Source of the DNA: Liquidambar formosana | Lineage: Eukaryota; Streptophyta; Magnoliopsida; Saxifragales; Altingiaceae | Direction: 5' to 3' | NCBI GenBank assembly: GCA_039720395.1 | Contig: CM077834.1 | Span: forward strand, 6,220,607-6,284,606 | DNA length: 64,000 nt | In this document: positions 1 through 10,380 of the stretch, piece by piece | Layout of the letters: every line of letters starts with the position of its first letter | How positions within the stretch are numbered: the first letter of the stretch is position 1 | Position numbers and translations under genes: made by a program | Notes under the pieces: generated by a model | Told to the model about the DNA's origin: nothing | The model's input: the letters and a program-made list of their open reading frames with translations, nothing else | Databases searched by the model: none

Positions 1-363
1 TTTCTCCTGACATTCAAAGAAATGAAATCCAAGAACAAACTTGTGGATGAGTTGATATATGGAAGTCTTGGTATGCTGATGCTGTTAAACCAACTCATGT
101 TAATGTTTGTCTTGTTCAATTAGTGTAGATGCTCAACTCCTACTCTATATTTCTCCTAATTTCAACACTAAATATTAGAACTAGACAATTCAGTTGATGC
201 TTTAGGTTTTTCCAGAATTTGTGATTTTCTACATCGTAATTGTTGGATTATTCTTCTTAAGAAGTTGCTTTAGGATTTTTTTTTTCTTGCATGCCTATCA
301 ATGTAATTCTCTATTCAAATAAGAAGGTAACACTAAAGTCCGTCTTTTGATCTTGGAACACAG

Positions 364-2425
364 AAACACTAGGTGGAGGTGACTATCTATTTGCTTTCCG
401 AATGCTTATGGTTTTGTTTCGTAGAGAATTCTCTTTTGGTGACTCCCTGTTCCTTTGGGAGGTATAATACACTTCTAATTTACCTTTATCAAACCAAAAT
501 AAAATAAAATAAAAAGTTGTTGAGGATGAATCTCTTACTTCTTTGTTTGACTTCTTTTAACAGATGATGTGGGCTCTTGAGTATGACCCAGACTTATTCT
601 CCATGTATGAAGAACTTGAATCACGTAGTGAAAAAGCTGAGGGATCTAGAGGATCTGGAAAACCGAAGTCAATACGTCAATGTGGGAAGTTTGAGAGGGA
701 AAATATGAAAAATGGAGCAAAGAATGAAGATGCTGCTCTACCCATTTCTGTTTTTCTTGTTGCTAGTGTCTTGAAAGATAAGAGCTCAAAGCTACTGCAA
801 GAGGCACGGGGCCTGGACGACGTTGTTAAGGTCAGCTTGATGAATTAATAATTTCAATGCTTTAGAAACCTCCAAGCTGCAAGTTATTGTCTAGAATGAC
901 AATATAGCAGCTAAAAAGAGAACATGGGATAAATATAAAGGTATTTGGCAGATGTACAACTGCGAAAATCACCTACCAACCTTAGATCACTGTCTTTCCT
1001 ATGTATGGTGTTACAGGTTTTTCTTATTTTCAACAAGAGATGGTTTGGAGTTTCCCTTATTTCCATCAAAATGGTCTCATAGTTTGTTTTTATTTATTTA
1101 TTTTTACATTCTAGTATTTCTAAAGTTGATTTTTGGTTAATAATAGTCTTCTAAATGCCTGAGAAGGGATACCACAGAATCCTCAACTATTGTTGGTTTC
1201 CAATGTAACATTTTTTGTTCATTTAACTATATGGAGGTTCAAAGAATATACTGGTCTCCTAGTGCCTTTATGCTGCAACATCTTGCAAATTTATATCTCT
1301 GCTCTGCAGCTTTATCCTGTACCTTGTCTCATCAAGTTTTTCCTTCTTATTTACATTCCTTCAGATATTGAATGACATAACTGGGAATCTAGATGCAAAA
1401 AAAGCTTGCAGCGGGGCAATGAAACTTCACAAGAAGTATTTAAAAAAGGTACTGTTCTCTCCTTAAGAGTTGTTGAGGTGGCTTCGTCCAAATGTCAATT
1501 CAAATTCTTCCACAAAGTAAAAATGGAAAAAAGAAGCAAAGATGGCATAGTAAGCAGCAGTTGATAAATGATGTGGTGTTCATACCCACCCATGGGTAGC
1601 CCAATTGGTAAGGGCGAACTTGTGATTGTGTGGTTAGGTACGTGGTCATGGGTTCGATTCCCTGTTAGGAGAACCCAAGATTTAAGTGGGGGCCGTAGTA
1701 GTGGGTTGCAGCGGTAGTCTCTCCAGGGGTTTAGATTCCATGAGTGGATCCAAAGGTCCCTGCTGTGGAATGGTTCCCCTGTTGTCAAAATAAAAAAATA
1801 AAAAAATTGATGAGGTGTTCATGAGTTGTAACCCTCAATAACTAGCTAAAAATTGTGAAAGGGTATCACATTGCAAGATGACATGTTAGCACCAACCATT
1901 CAAATACCTCACTCTGGCAGTCTGTTTAAAATTTATTCTTTTGCACTAGCTACTTTAAGTGTGGATCAAGCTTCATCATGCTAGTAGTGGGTGTACACCA
2001 TGCAAAAAGATTGCATACCCATCAACCTTCTTTGATCAATAATGAAAGGGAATGGTAATTTTTATTATTAGGTGGGAATGAAACTGCTTTGCTGAGGTCA
2101 CTACCCACCGTTGAGGCAAGATGCCTGTGGTATGCTGATTACCTATATATGGATCTTTGTTTTGAAATAATTGGCTGGCACATACCTTTTCCTGATTAGT
2201 ATATTTCATCTACTTATCAAAAAAGTAAAACACTAGAAAATATATCTATGGTCGAGTGCTGCTTTGAGCAGGGCCCAATCAAATGAATTAGATAGATCTG
2301 CCCCCATCGTCATGGCATTTGAAATATCTAGGACTGTTTTCTTTCTGTTTCTTTTTTGTAAGAGTACTTCTCTTTATCCCTCTGACATTGTTCATACTAT
2401 GTTACTGCAGGCTAAGAAGGCATAG
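364..2425 (+). CDS. TBC-domain Rab GTPase-activating protein, C-terminal exons (5' part outside window)
   Basis: Four spliced exons: 364-461, 564-830, 1365-1448 and 2411-2425, with AG/GT borders and consistent phase (first codon split, then phase 0). The reading runs TLGGGDYLFAFRMLMVLFRR, EFSFGDSLFLWE, then MMWALEYDPDLFSMYEE. This is the end of a TBC (Tre-2/Bub2/Cdc16) domain. Next come a charged linker, PISVFLVASVLKDKSSKLL, ARGLDDVVK, ILNDITGNLDAKKAC and a lysine-rich end (KKYLKKAKKA, stop). TBC proteins speed GTP hydrolysis on Rab GTPases in vesicle traffic. The catalytic Arg and Gln finger motifs would lie upstream, outside the window, so activity cannot be judged. Bases 1-85 are open in frame 1 and end at a possible donor, but I do not recognise them as TBC sequence. 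A TBC1D15/Gyp7-like plant protein fits best. Confidence 0.8.
1584..1808 (+). mobile_element. tRNA-derived SINE in the last Rab-GAP intron
   Basis: About 225 bp with a tRNA-like head: an A box (TAGCCCAATTGGTAAGGGC, near 1596) and a B box (GGTTCGATTCC, near 1651). The body is unrelated to tRNA and the 3' end is A-rich (TTGTCAAAATAAAAAAATAA). A 14-bp direct repeat flanks it (GATGTGGTGTTCAT at 1570-1583, GATGAGGTGTTCAT at 1809-1822, one mismatch), as expected for target-primed insertion. The promoter points the same way as the host gene. Confidence 0.85.
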
Positions 2426-4483
2426 CACATTGACGTCCAAGCATGAAATTCAGATTAAAGAGGAATTTTTTGGGCCTAGTCAAGAAATAATGGGGTGCTT
2501 TTTGCACGCCGTGGCTTGATTCGGCAAGAGAGAATAATATACTTAAATGTTGGCTCTGAACTTAAATATTTGTATTACTGCACCAACCAGCATGTTCTGG
2601 CAAAAGCAATTGTTGCATGTGAAATTAATCTTCATTATTTGTATATCCAAAACATTCTTTGTAAGGTGTCATACGAATTTGTATTGTATTACCATTTGTT
2701 GTGGTTTGTAATTGTTTGATGAAATACAATGAAAAAGTAAGCTTATACGTTATAATTTGTATATTTTTCTTGGAAATATCAATAAAATATTTTCTTGTTT
2801 CTTAGAAGTGCATAATTTTCCTTTTTGTCTTATCAATAATGAGCTGGTTATCTCTCCAATTGCCACACCCCCTCCCCAACACCCAAAGAAATATTAATTG
2901 AAGAAAAAATAAAGGAAAATAGAGTAGCAGTAGCAGCCAGTAGAGTTCCATTGTCAAAAGCCATCCTATCAGTTTAATACTCTTCTCACTGTGAAGGATG
3001 CGCGTGTCATGGATTAGGGGTCATTTATGTAGTTCATGGAAAAACAGTGCATCTTACAAACTAGGCAGAGCTAATTTATACCAGAAAAAGGTGATAATCC
3101 AGTTAAAGATGTGCATCTCAACACATTGACTATTGAGGGGATCCTTAGAAGGGAACATTTGGTGGCTAGCAATACTCGGAAAGAAGCTAAACCAAGGAAG
3201 AATTAGGGACAATTTTTAGTGGGTTAGGATAAGGACACAATTTTCTCATCTAAGTTTTTTAACATAATTCTTAAGCCTGTGGATTTCGTTTGATCCAAAA
3301 GTCATCAAAAAAGTCCTAAGTGAAAAAATAACTAAACAAAGGCTTGAAACAAAACCACTCTGCACTGAAGCTGATGACTCTAAAATCCTTGGCTCAAGAA
3401 ATAAAACATGTCGATGAGATCTTTAATTCACAAGCCATTATTAACTGCTAATAAGGCAATCAAAGAATTGCCTACTTTTTGCAGTATTGATTGACAAAGA
3501 AGACCAGATAGGCACCAAGTAGATTTGTCGAAAAGTTGTATCAGGTTCAGGCCATCCATCCCCTCTTTTGTGCATTTCCATTGATTGAAAAGCACTTGAT
3601 CACAGTATGGATGTCCTTGAGAGAAGTATGATGTCTCTCTTGTTGTAGAACTTTAAAGCCTGTCCTAGTAAACTGGTCAATCTGGTTGGGGCATGCAGGC
3701 ACTTCTGTTCGACACATCTGTTCAATCATCTTCATTAATGCATTTATTTAATTTTATTTTATTTTTCTGAAAATCATCAATTAACTTGTTGATAATGTGG
3801 TTGCCATTAGACACGGAGAAATTATTCGCCTCAATTGGCAGGAGGTCGAGAATAATCAAAAACACTTCGGACTCATTTGGGTGTCCCTCAACAGTACAAT
3901 TTTATGTACAAATTTATAATCATGAATAGGCATTACTGAAAATGGCAGCTACCATTACAAATGATAGTAAAAATTTGGAATGGTGGAATTTCAAGAAATC
4001 ATAGTCTTGCACATGGAGAAAGGCCAAAATTAGTCAAAATTCTAGTACAGTTCAAGATCAACATGAAACGGTAGAAAATTTTGGAAACTTCATTCCACAT
4101 ATGAACCTTCTGAGAGATGCATACTAAATAACAAAACCGATGGTGGATCAATACACCAATGTACATCAAGCAATTTGCGAAAATACATACATATTATCAC
4201 ACACTCTGTTTCACCTTGTTACATTCTCCTCATCAGCTTTTTGGGAATCAATGAAAAAACTCTCTTTAAAATCATGGTTCTCCATCCACCAAAGCGCACA
4301 ATGTCCCCTCCACTTCTGAGACAGAACAAATTGTAACATAAGAAAAACAGTTTTAGTATGTTCATGGGAAAGCTGAATGAGTTTTTTGTAATACTGAAAT
4401 TTAAACAACGAATTGAAAAGAGCGACAAAAGCCCCCTACAAGGTGGAGCAGGGATTTCATGAGAAAAACCCGTTAAGGATTTG
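2426..4483. other. 3' UTR and intergenic spacer
   Basis: Holds the 3' UTR of the Rab-GAP gene and, near its right edge, the 3' UTR of the convergent COBRA-like gene. The short open frames at 3547-3735 and 4211-4428 match no family I know and have no gene structure. I see no repeat with clear ends. Confidence 0.5.
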
Positions 4484-7400
4484 TCAGTGGAATCGATCTG
4501 TCATCAGCACGAAAGTCATAATTGAAAGGAATATCACGGGCAGGAAATTAACATTCGATCGATAACCCCCACTTCCTATAGGGAAATCAGTAGGAAGAGA
4601 GCACTCTTCCCCATTGAAAATCACTTTTGTAGGAAACCCATCTCCTCTTGGTATGTTTATCCCCGGCGTCAGCTTCTTTGTGAATGAAATCACTGATTGC
4701 TGCTTTCCAGGTACTCTAGGATCAACTTTTGGATCAGTCCCATTTGACTCTCCCACCAAGTAATTCAACCCCGGTAAGCCTTGGAAGAATATGGTATTGT
4801 TGAGCTCTGGCAGCTTTGTTCCATTGAAGGAGTACACATTTTCAAAACCAGGGTAAGCCTTTTTCATCTGAATCGCGGTGAACCAATCCTCGAAAGAGAC
4901 ATCATCCCAGTTGAAGAGCGTGATTCTCGCCGTCCATCCTTTCTTGTAATCAGAGTAAATGTGCCAGTTTATGCTGACCCCACAATTGTCTGGACAAGGT
5001 AAAGGTTTAGGAATGGGATAGTGTTTGATTTTAGCCCAAGCTTTTGCTTTCGTCGTTCGGTTCTCAAATGGCACAAGGAGAGCCTCTGGAGGAAGAAGCA
5101 ACGGACGGGCACTGGCACTACAAGTGTCCTGACTGTCCGCAGCCGCAAGCGCAGGTGTTGCAGGGGATGACAGAGTCGTTGTAGTAAGCTGAAAATGAAA
5201 CACAGCATCTTGATTCTTTGTTTTTCGGACGGGTGATGTTGCACACTACTTGCCAACTTGCAATTGCTGAGGTTATAGCCTGAAGCCCACTTGGGTCTGG
5301 AAATTCTGTTGCGTCTACTCGAATTGGAGGGCCACACTTGTAATTGGGATTAATAACGCCGTTGATTTTCCATTTCTGGGGTGGAGTAAGAGCCGTTCGG
5401 TTCATGTCTGGTGGAATTTTGTATACTTGTAATTGGAAAATAGATCTTGCTTTGGTCGCATTCATTATGGTGGGCAAAAGACTCCCATTTCTGCAGCAAT
5501 ACGGTAAGTTTCCAACTTTCTCATCCTTGGCTCTGTCAGCAGGCAGATCAGAGATGACTGGGTTTTTTTGGCAGTTCATTACGGAGGAAAAGTCTAGGCC
5601 TGGGTAGTATTGTGCAGCGACGCCGTAAATGCACTCAGCAGGGTCTTTTTTATGAGTGTAGGCTCCTCTCATGGTGTTAATGAACTCTCCTCTCATCCAC
5701 TCCCAAGTTAAGTTCCAATGATCAAGACGGCCAAGTGGGTTGTTGTTATCGATGGTTACTTGGGCAAGATAGCTGCCTTCGAAGGTTTGGATTACGTCAT
5801 AAGTGAGGGAGAGATCGCCATTCTGACGAGGCAAGAACTTGGTCTTTTTCTTGGGTTTGACCTTGTATTTTGGATCCCTTTTACAACATACATACATTGA
5901 GCTCCCTGTAAATTAGAAGCAGAGATGCTGAAACAAGTTTAGTTCAGAAACACCTTCATATGCATGGTTAAGTAGCAATTTAACATTGTGCACAGCATTG
6001 CTCTAAACGTATTGTTAGGCCCAATGTTTTAAAACCCGGACCGTTGATCAAACCGGAAAAATCACCGGGTTAAGGGTTACTGGTTCAACCGTCGGGTCAA
6101 CCGGAATCGAACCGTGACATCATCATGATGTAATAAATATATTAATTATTATTATATATATACACAATTATAAATTTTAATCATTTCATTAAAATCTAAA
6201 CTATGTGTTTTACCTCACAAACAAATGCCCCAGCAAGAGAAAAGGAAAAAAACAAAAACAAAAAAACTCCACCAATAGAAAGACAAGGTGCTAACTATAA
6301 AAGTATAAATGAAAAAATATTATAATATTGTGAAGTACTAATATCAATAAAGCTAGCCCTTAAGAATCTCAACCACATAGACAACCAATTGGTCAAACCC
6401 ACACGGCACACCTAAACACACGGCAACACCCACCCCCAACCTATACACAGAGTCACAGACTACACAGATCAATTCATATACGCTCCCAACAGAGAAGATC
6501 AGAAGAAGAAGGATAACAGTTACAACGGAAAAGACGGTGACGGTGATGACTAGAAGAGTGCAGCGATGCTGAAGAAGAAGCAACGACAGCTGCAGCCGTA
6601 GATTTCGGTTGAGATAAGAGATGCACCCACCTGATACTTGAAGAAGAGAGCAACAATACTTACAAAAAAGTGAAGACAACCATAGATTGGAGGCAAGAGA
6701 GTCGCACAGCCAGAGAACACTCGCACAGTCGCAGCCGGAGAGCAGAACACCTTTGGCCTCTCCCCAGCTCTAGCGTCGATTTGGGAATGGGGGGTTTCAC
6801 TTTGGTTTTTTACAAATGAAAAAAAACCGGCCGGTTCTCTTAACCCGTGAACGGTTTTACTGGTTCACCGGTTCAACCAGTGGGTTGAACGGTTTTCGTT
6901 ATTTTTCACGGTTTTTTACTTCGAACGGTTCAATGGGTATAACCGGACCGGACCTTCAACCGGTCGACGGTTTAACCGGTTGAACCGGGTGGTCCGGTCT
7001 GGGTTTTAAAACCTTGGTTAGGCCTCATTTTCTATGCAGTCCTATTTCCTGTTATAAGGAGTACATGAAAGTATGAAACTACTGTTTTCTACGGTTTTAG
7101 ACTTCTTAAATGAAATTATTCATTTTTCATGTGTAAGGCATTTTCATGCTCCGACATGTGAGTCCCATGCCTTTTTTAAGAGACACATCTCATGTGTCTA
7201 CATTTCGTTCATTCATTTTCCAACAATAGACGATCATGAAAGCATTTTCTACTAGACAAAGCACAGCTTTGAGTTATGGCAACCAAATTGGGAATAAGGA
7301 TAATGTCATTGTCATGGTGAGGCTCATGCAAAACATCTTATCTCCTTTAAATTCATTCATTCATTTTTGAGTCCTGATAATATGTTCCCATTTTTTCGAA

Positions 7401-8167
7401 AAGTACTTAGAACTTTGTTTTATTTTATTTTATTTTATTTTTTTAAAGATTTTCCCATCAATCTTTTTTTCCTAGATTGCTTCACATAATTATGGCATCT
7501 AAGCTTCTAGATACCAAAAATAAACCATGCACTCCAAAACTATATGAACATGAAAATCCCAAAAAAAGAATAATAATAATAATAATTGCTTACCACGACG
7601 TTTCGGTCCAGGACACTTATACCCATCATTCACAAGCCGTATCGTCCTGGGCATTGGCACGCCGGGCGGCTTCACTCCAAACTGCGTCCCCGTCATCTCT
7701 ATCTGCACCTGAATCTGATTAATATCACCGGCCGTATCAATCGACGTCTCCAAATCCGCCTGAGGATACCCCGACATATACGTCCCATTCCCAACATGCG
7801 CCGGAAAATCCTCTCCGTCGACGATCACCGCCCCACTCGCCGCCACCAAAATCTCCTCGTGCTGAAACCCAACAAATATCTTCCAAGCCTTCAGCTCATG
7901 CAACCCCGCATTCAACACCGTCGCCATCGCCTTGAAAGCCCAAGACTGCGCCGTCGAGTTCTTCACGTGAGGATACTCTTTCTGCCTCGAGATAAAAGTG
8001 TACGACAGAAAGATCCCGTCGCAGTTGTCTGACTCGGGCGGCGGCGCCGGCGGAGTCTCGCCCTCGTAATCTTGAGCTCCAACTCCTGAGGAAAACGCGA
8101 AAATTACCGCAGAAAAGAATAGAAGTGTCGTCCATGGTGTTTTGATGCTTGTTTTTGTTGTTTTCAT
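4484..8167 (-). CDS. COBL7: COBRA-like GPI-anchored protein (COBL7 type) with a +1 frameshift
   Basis: COBRA-like proteins are secreted, GPI-anchored wall proteins that affect cellulose deposition. Exon 1 is 7594-8167, exon 2 is 4484-5905, and the phase-1 intron joins correctly (RRG then SSMYVCC). In order: signal peptide (about residues 1-31, LLFFSAVIFAF core), the extended N-terminal domain of the long COBL7-11 class, the COBRA core (GDLSLTYDVIQTFEGSY), the Cys-rich signature (CCVSFSAYYNDSVIPCNTC), CPDNCGVSINWHIYSDY, and a hydrophobic C-terminal tail (FLPVIFLSIMTFVL) typical of a GPI signal. Without the frame problem it would be 664 residues, the usual length for this class. After CACGC (ends at 5139) the frame reaches a stop at 5118-5120, while the conserved continuation TCSASARPLLLPPEALLVP lies in another frame. 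As read, the product is about 453 residues and lacks the GPI tail. The assignment to COBL7 rather than COBL8-11 is tentative. Confidence 0.88.
6022..7016. mobile_element. hAT-like non-autonomous transposon in the COBL intron
   Basis: This 995-bp insertion has inverted ends: left CAATGTTTTAAAACCCGGAC, right end in reverse complement CAAGGTTTTAAAACCCAGAC. It is flanked by a perfect 8-bp duplication GTTAGGCC (6014-6021 and 7017-7024), the hAT signature. The subterminal zones are crowded with CCGGTT / AACCGG motifs in both orientations. There is no transposase. The open frames at 6353-6750 (-) look incidental. Confidence 0.85.
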
Positions 8168-8663
8168 TTTTTCCGGGGTGGTTATTTCTACGGGAAAAGG
8201 GTATCACCGCCGGATGCTGCTGCTGCTGCTGCTGCCGTGTGAGGACACACGGGCAGAAGAGTGGTGGTGGTAGAGGAGGAGAGAATGGGGAGATTTTTTA
8301 GAGAAACCCCCACAGGAAAGTGCCACGAAATGCTTATAATGAGGAACCAACATTGTAAGACTGATTCAGCAGAATTCTCTTCCTCTAGTTTTAGCGCCAA
8401 ATTCGGTGGAGTTACACGCAGGGAAGAATATTGTCTTTTCTGTTATTATTCTGGAAGAGGTTTATACGGTGTCGTTTTGACTTTGCCTGGACACCTCTTT
8501 CAATTTTATTTTATTTTTTATTTTTGGTCAAATTGCAGTTTTCTTTGTTGACTTGTTGCCCTGGCCCAATCATTAAGATTGGCATAGCTGGATAATGAAA
8601 TTTCGGTTTAATGCTTCAACGGTTAATATTATACTCTCATTGTTGTGATTAGAATAATTGTAA
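8168..8663 (-). promoter_or_regulatory. COBL 5' leader and promoter zone
   Basis: Upstream of the COBL start. A short CTG/CAG run (8217-8236) and a GGTGGT-rich patch (8260-8282) sit in what is probably the leader. I cannot place a TATA box with confidence. Confidence 0.35.
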
Positions 8664-9041
8664 GGATAAATTATAGAAAATCCCCCTAAAGTATTAGGTG
8701 ATCAGTAGATAACTCTATTTATGTTTTAGTTTCACCAATGTACTTCTTTTATGTTTTAATTTTGTCAATGTACCTCATCGACCGTCACTTGCCGTTGATG
8801 AAATTTAACGAAAATTAATCACATGCGTACCGTAAACAAACTCGTGTTGTCCAAAATCCCCTTGATTGGAGCGTGCATGTGATCGAGAGAGTGTAGGGCA
8901 TATCAGTCTTTTCACGTTTACCGTTAACAGTGTTAAACCAATTAAATTTTCAACTGAACTAAGAGGCACATTGGTAAAATTAAAACATAAAAGGAGTTAA
9001 CTGTTAACTCCCACACTTAAGGGGTTTTCTGCAGTTTACCC
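8664..9041. mobile_element. short Mutator-like MITE (378 bp)
   Basis: The ends are imperfect inverted repeats: GGATAAATTATAGAAAA on the left and, from the right end, GGGTAAACTGCAGAAAA. Inverted similarity continues inward (AATGTAC...TTTTATGTTTTAATTTT against AAAATTAAAACATAAAA). The flanking 9 bp are near-identical: TAATTGTAA (8655-8663) and TAATTATAA (9042-9050). The end sequence relates it to the larger Mutator-like element at 48427. Confidence 0.75.
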
Positions 9042-10380
9042 TAATTATAAAATGCATATAAGACTCATAGTAAATACTTAAATCATGACAACAATAATAT
9101 GTTAATTGATCCTTGTTTCTTAAGAAGGGTTGATCTAACCAATGAGAGAGCTTTAGCTTGTTCAAAACGTGGTTGCTCTTAAGGTGTACTCAAGTTATAT
9201 GATTGGCTTGGTCCATCTACATGGAAAGTCTTAAGATTGAACTTTTCCTTTCTCTTAGTACGTCGCAGCTAAATTGAAGTGAACTTTAGGGCTATAAACA
9301 AGTCGAGTTCCAAGTAGTATGTTACTTAGGCTTAAGCTCGATAAACTAATAAGCTTAAAAATAAGGTTTGAGTTTAAAATATCTTATGACCCAACTTGAA
9401 TAAGCTTTTATCATACCAATCTCCTACTGAGTTCAAGTAATTTGATTCTTTAAAGTATCAATGAGCTAATTAAGCAAGCTGAGTAGTACTCAATTCAATC
9501 TTGGTTCAAAAATTACCAAGCTCCAGACTAAGATTTGAACGTTACTCATTTATCTTATGAGTATCTTGAATGAACATAATTTGATTCGCCTTATAACCCC
9601 ACTAAGTGGTGGAATATTTTACACCCTTGAAGTGATCAGCCCAATATTGGTGGGTTGCTTTCAAGTTAGAACCCCTAATAGATATCTTTATGGTGAAGAA
9701 CTTACCGAAAGTGTAAGTCTTATGTTCAAAACATCACTTGGACACTGATTTTCGGAGAGAAGAGAGTTTGATTTTCAATTTACAACTACGTCTTGAAATT
9801 CATAGTTGAAAAATAACTTTAATAAAAATGGAGATGAGGGCACTTCCAGAGCATGATCACCAGAATAAAAAGCAGCCTATGAAACATGATTAGTGAAAAA
9901 GTAATCACACCTTGATTGCGAGAACAGAAGACAGGCACGAATAGAAATTGGAAAAGCCAAAACAGGATATGAGCACTACTCAAATGTGGGATCAAATGAT
10001 GTTGCTCAGACAGGAGTGGTAGGAATCAATTTCGCAGAGCTACTCTTTGTTGTATCAAATGCAGCCAACAAGTTCCAGCAAAATAAAATATATAAAAAAA
10101 AAAAAAAAAAAAAATTGCAGCCAACATTCAGTTTCACCAGGCAAAACCAAAACTCTGTTTAAAACCACATCCCTGATAAACCCTCATGTGGAAAACCTAC
10201 ACCATTTCTCCATCTGCACACTTTATTTTGCACCCCCACCCCACCCCACCATTCTCTTATTGTTTCTTTCTGATGAAGTAAAGTCATCTATACAAAATCC
10301 AGTCAAGGTCATATCTCTACATTTCACTATGCGCTAGTTCGTATTTCCTCTCTACCTAACATTGAGGGGCCTATGCTGAG
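9042..10380. other. intergenic spacer
   Basis: AT-rich. Around 9290-9540 there is a decayed repeat rich in CAAGTCGAG/AAGCTCGATAAACT, also seen near 39460-39720, so it is a dispersed repeat. An A run lies at 10094-10113. The right part is probably the DDRGK1 3' UTR. No gene seen. Confidence 0.45.

Noticed and set aside
1..85. Additional Rab-GAP exon at the left edge
   Set aside because: Open in one frame and followed by a possible donor of matching phase, but the peptide (TFKEMKSKNKLVDELIYG) is not recognisable as TBC-domain sequence, so it is not claimed.
1596..1665. A tRNA gene
   Set aside because: A and B boxes are present, but there is no acceptor-stem pairing, and the sequence continues into a SINE body with an A-rich tail and flanking duplication.
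6353..6750. Overlapping minus-strand frames in the COBL intron
   Set aside because: They lie inside the hAT-like element, are Ser/Leu-rich and match no transposase.
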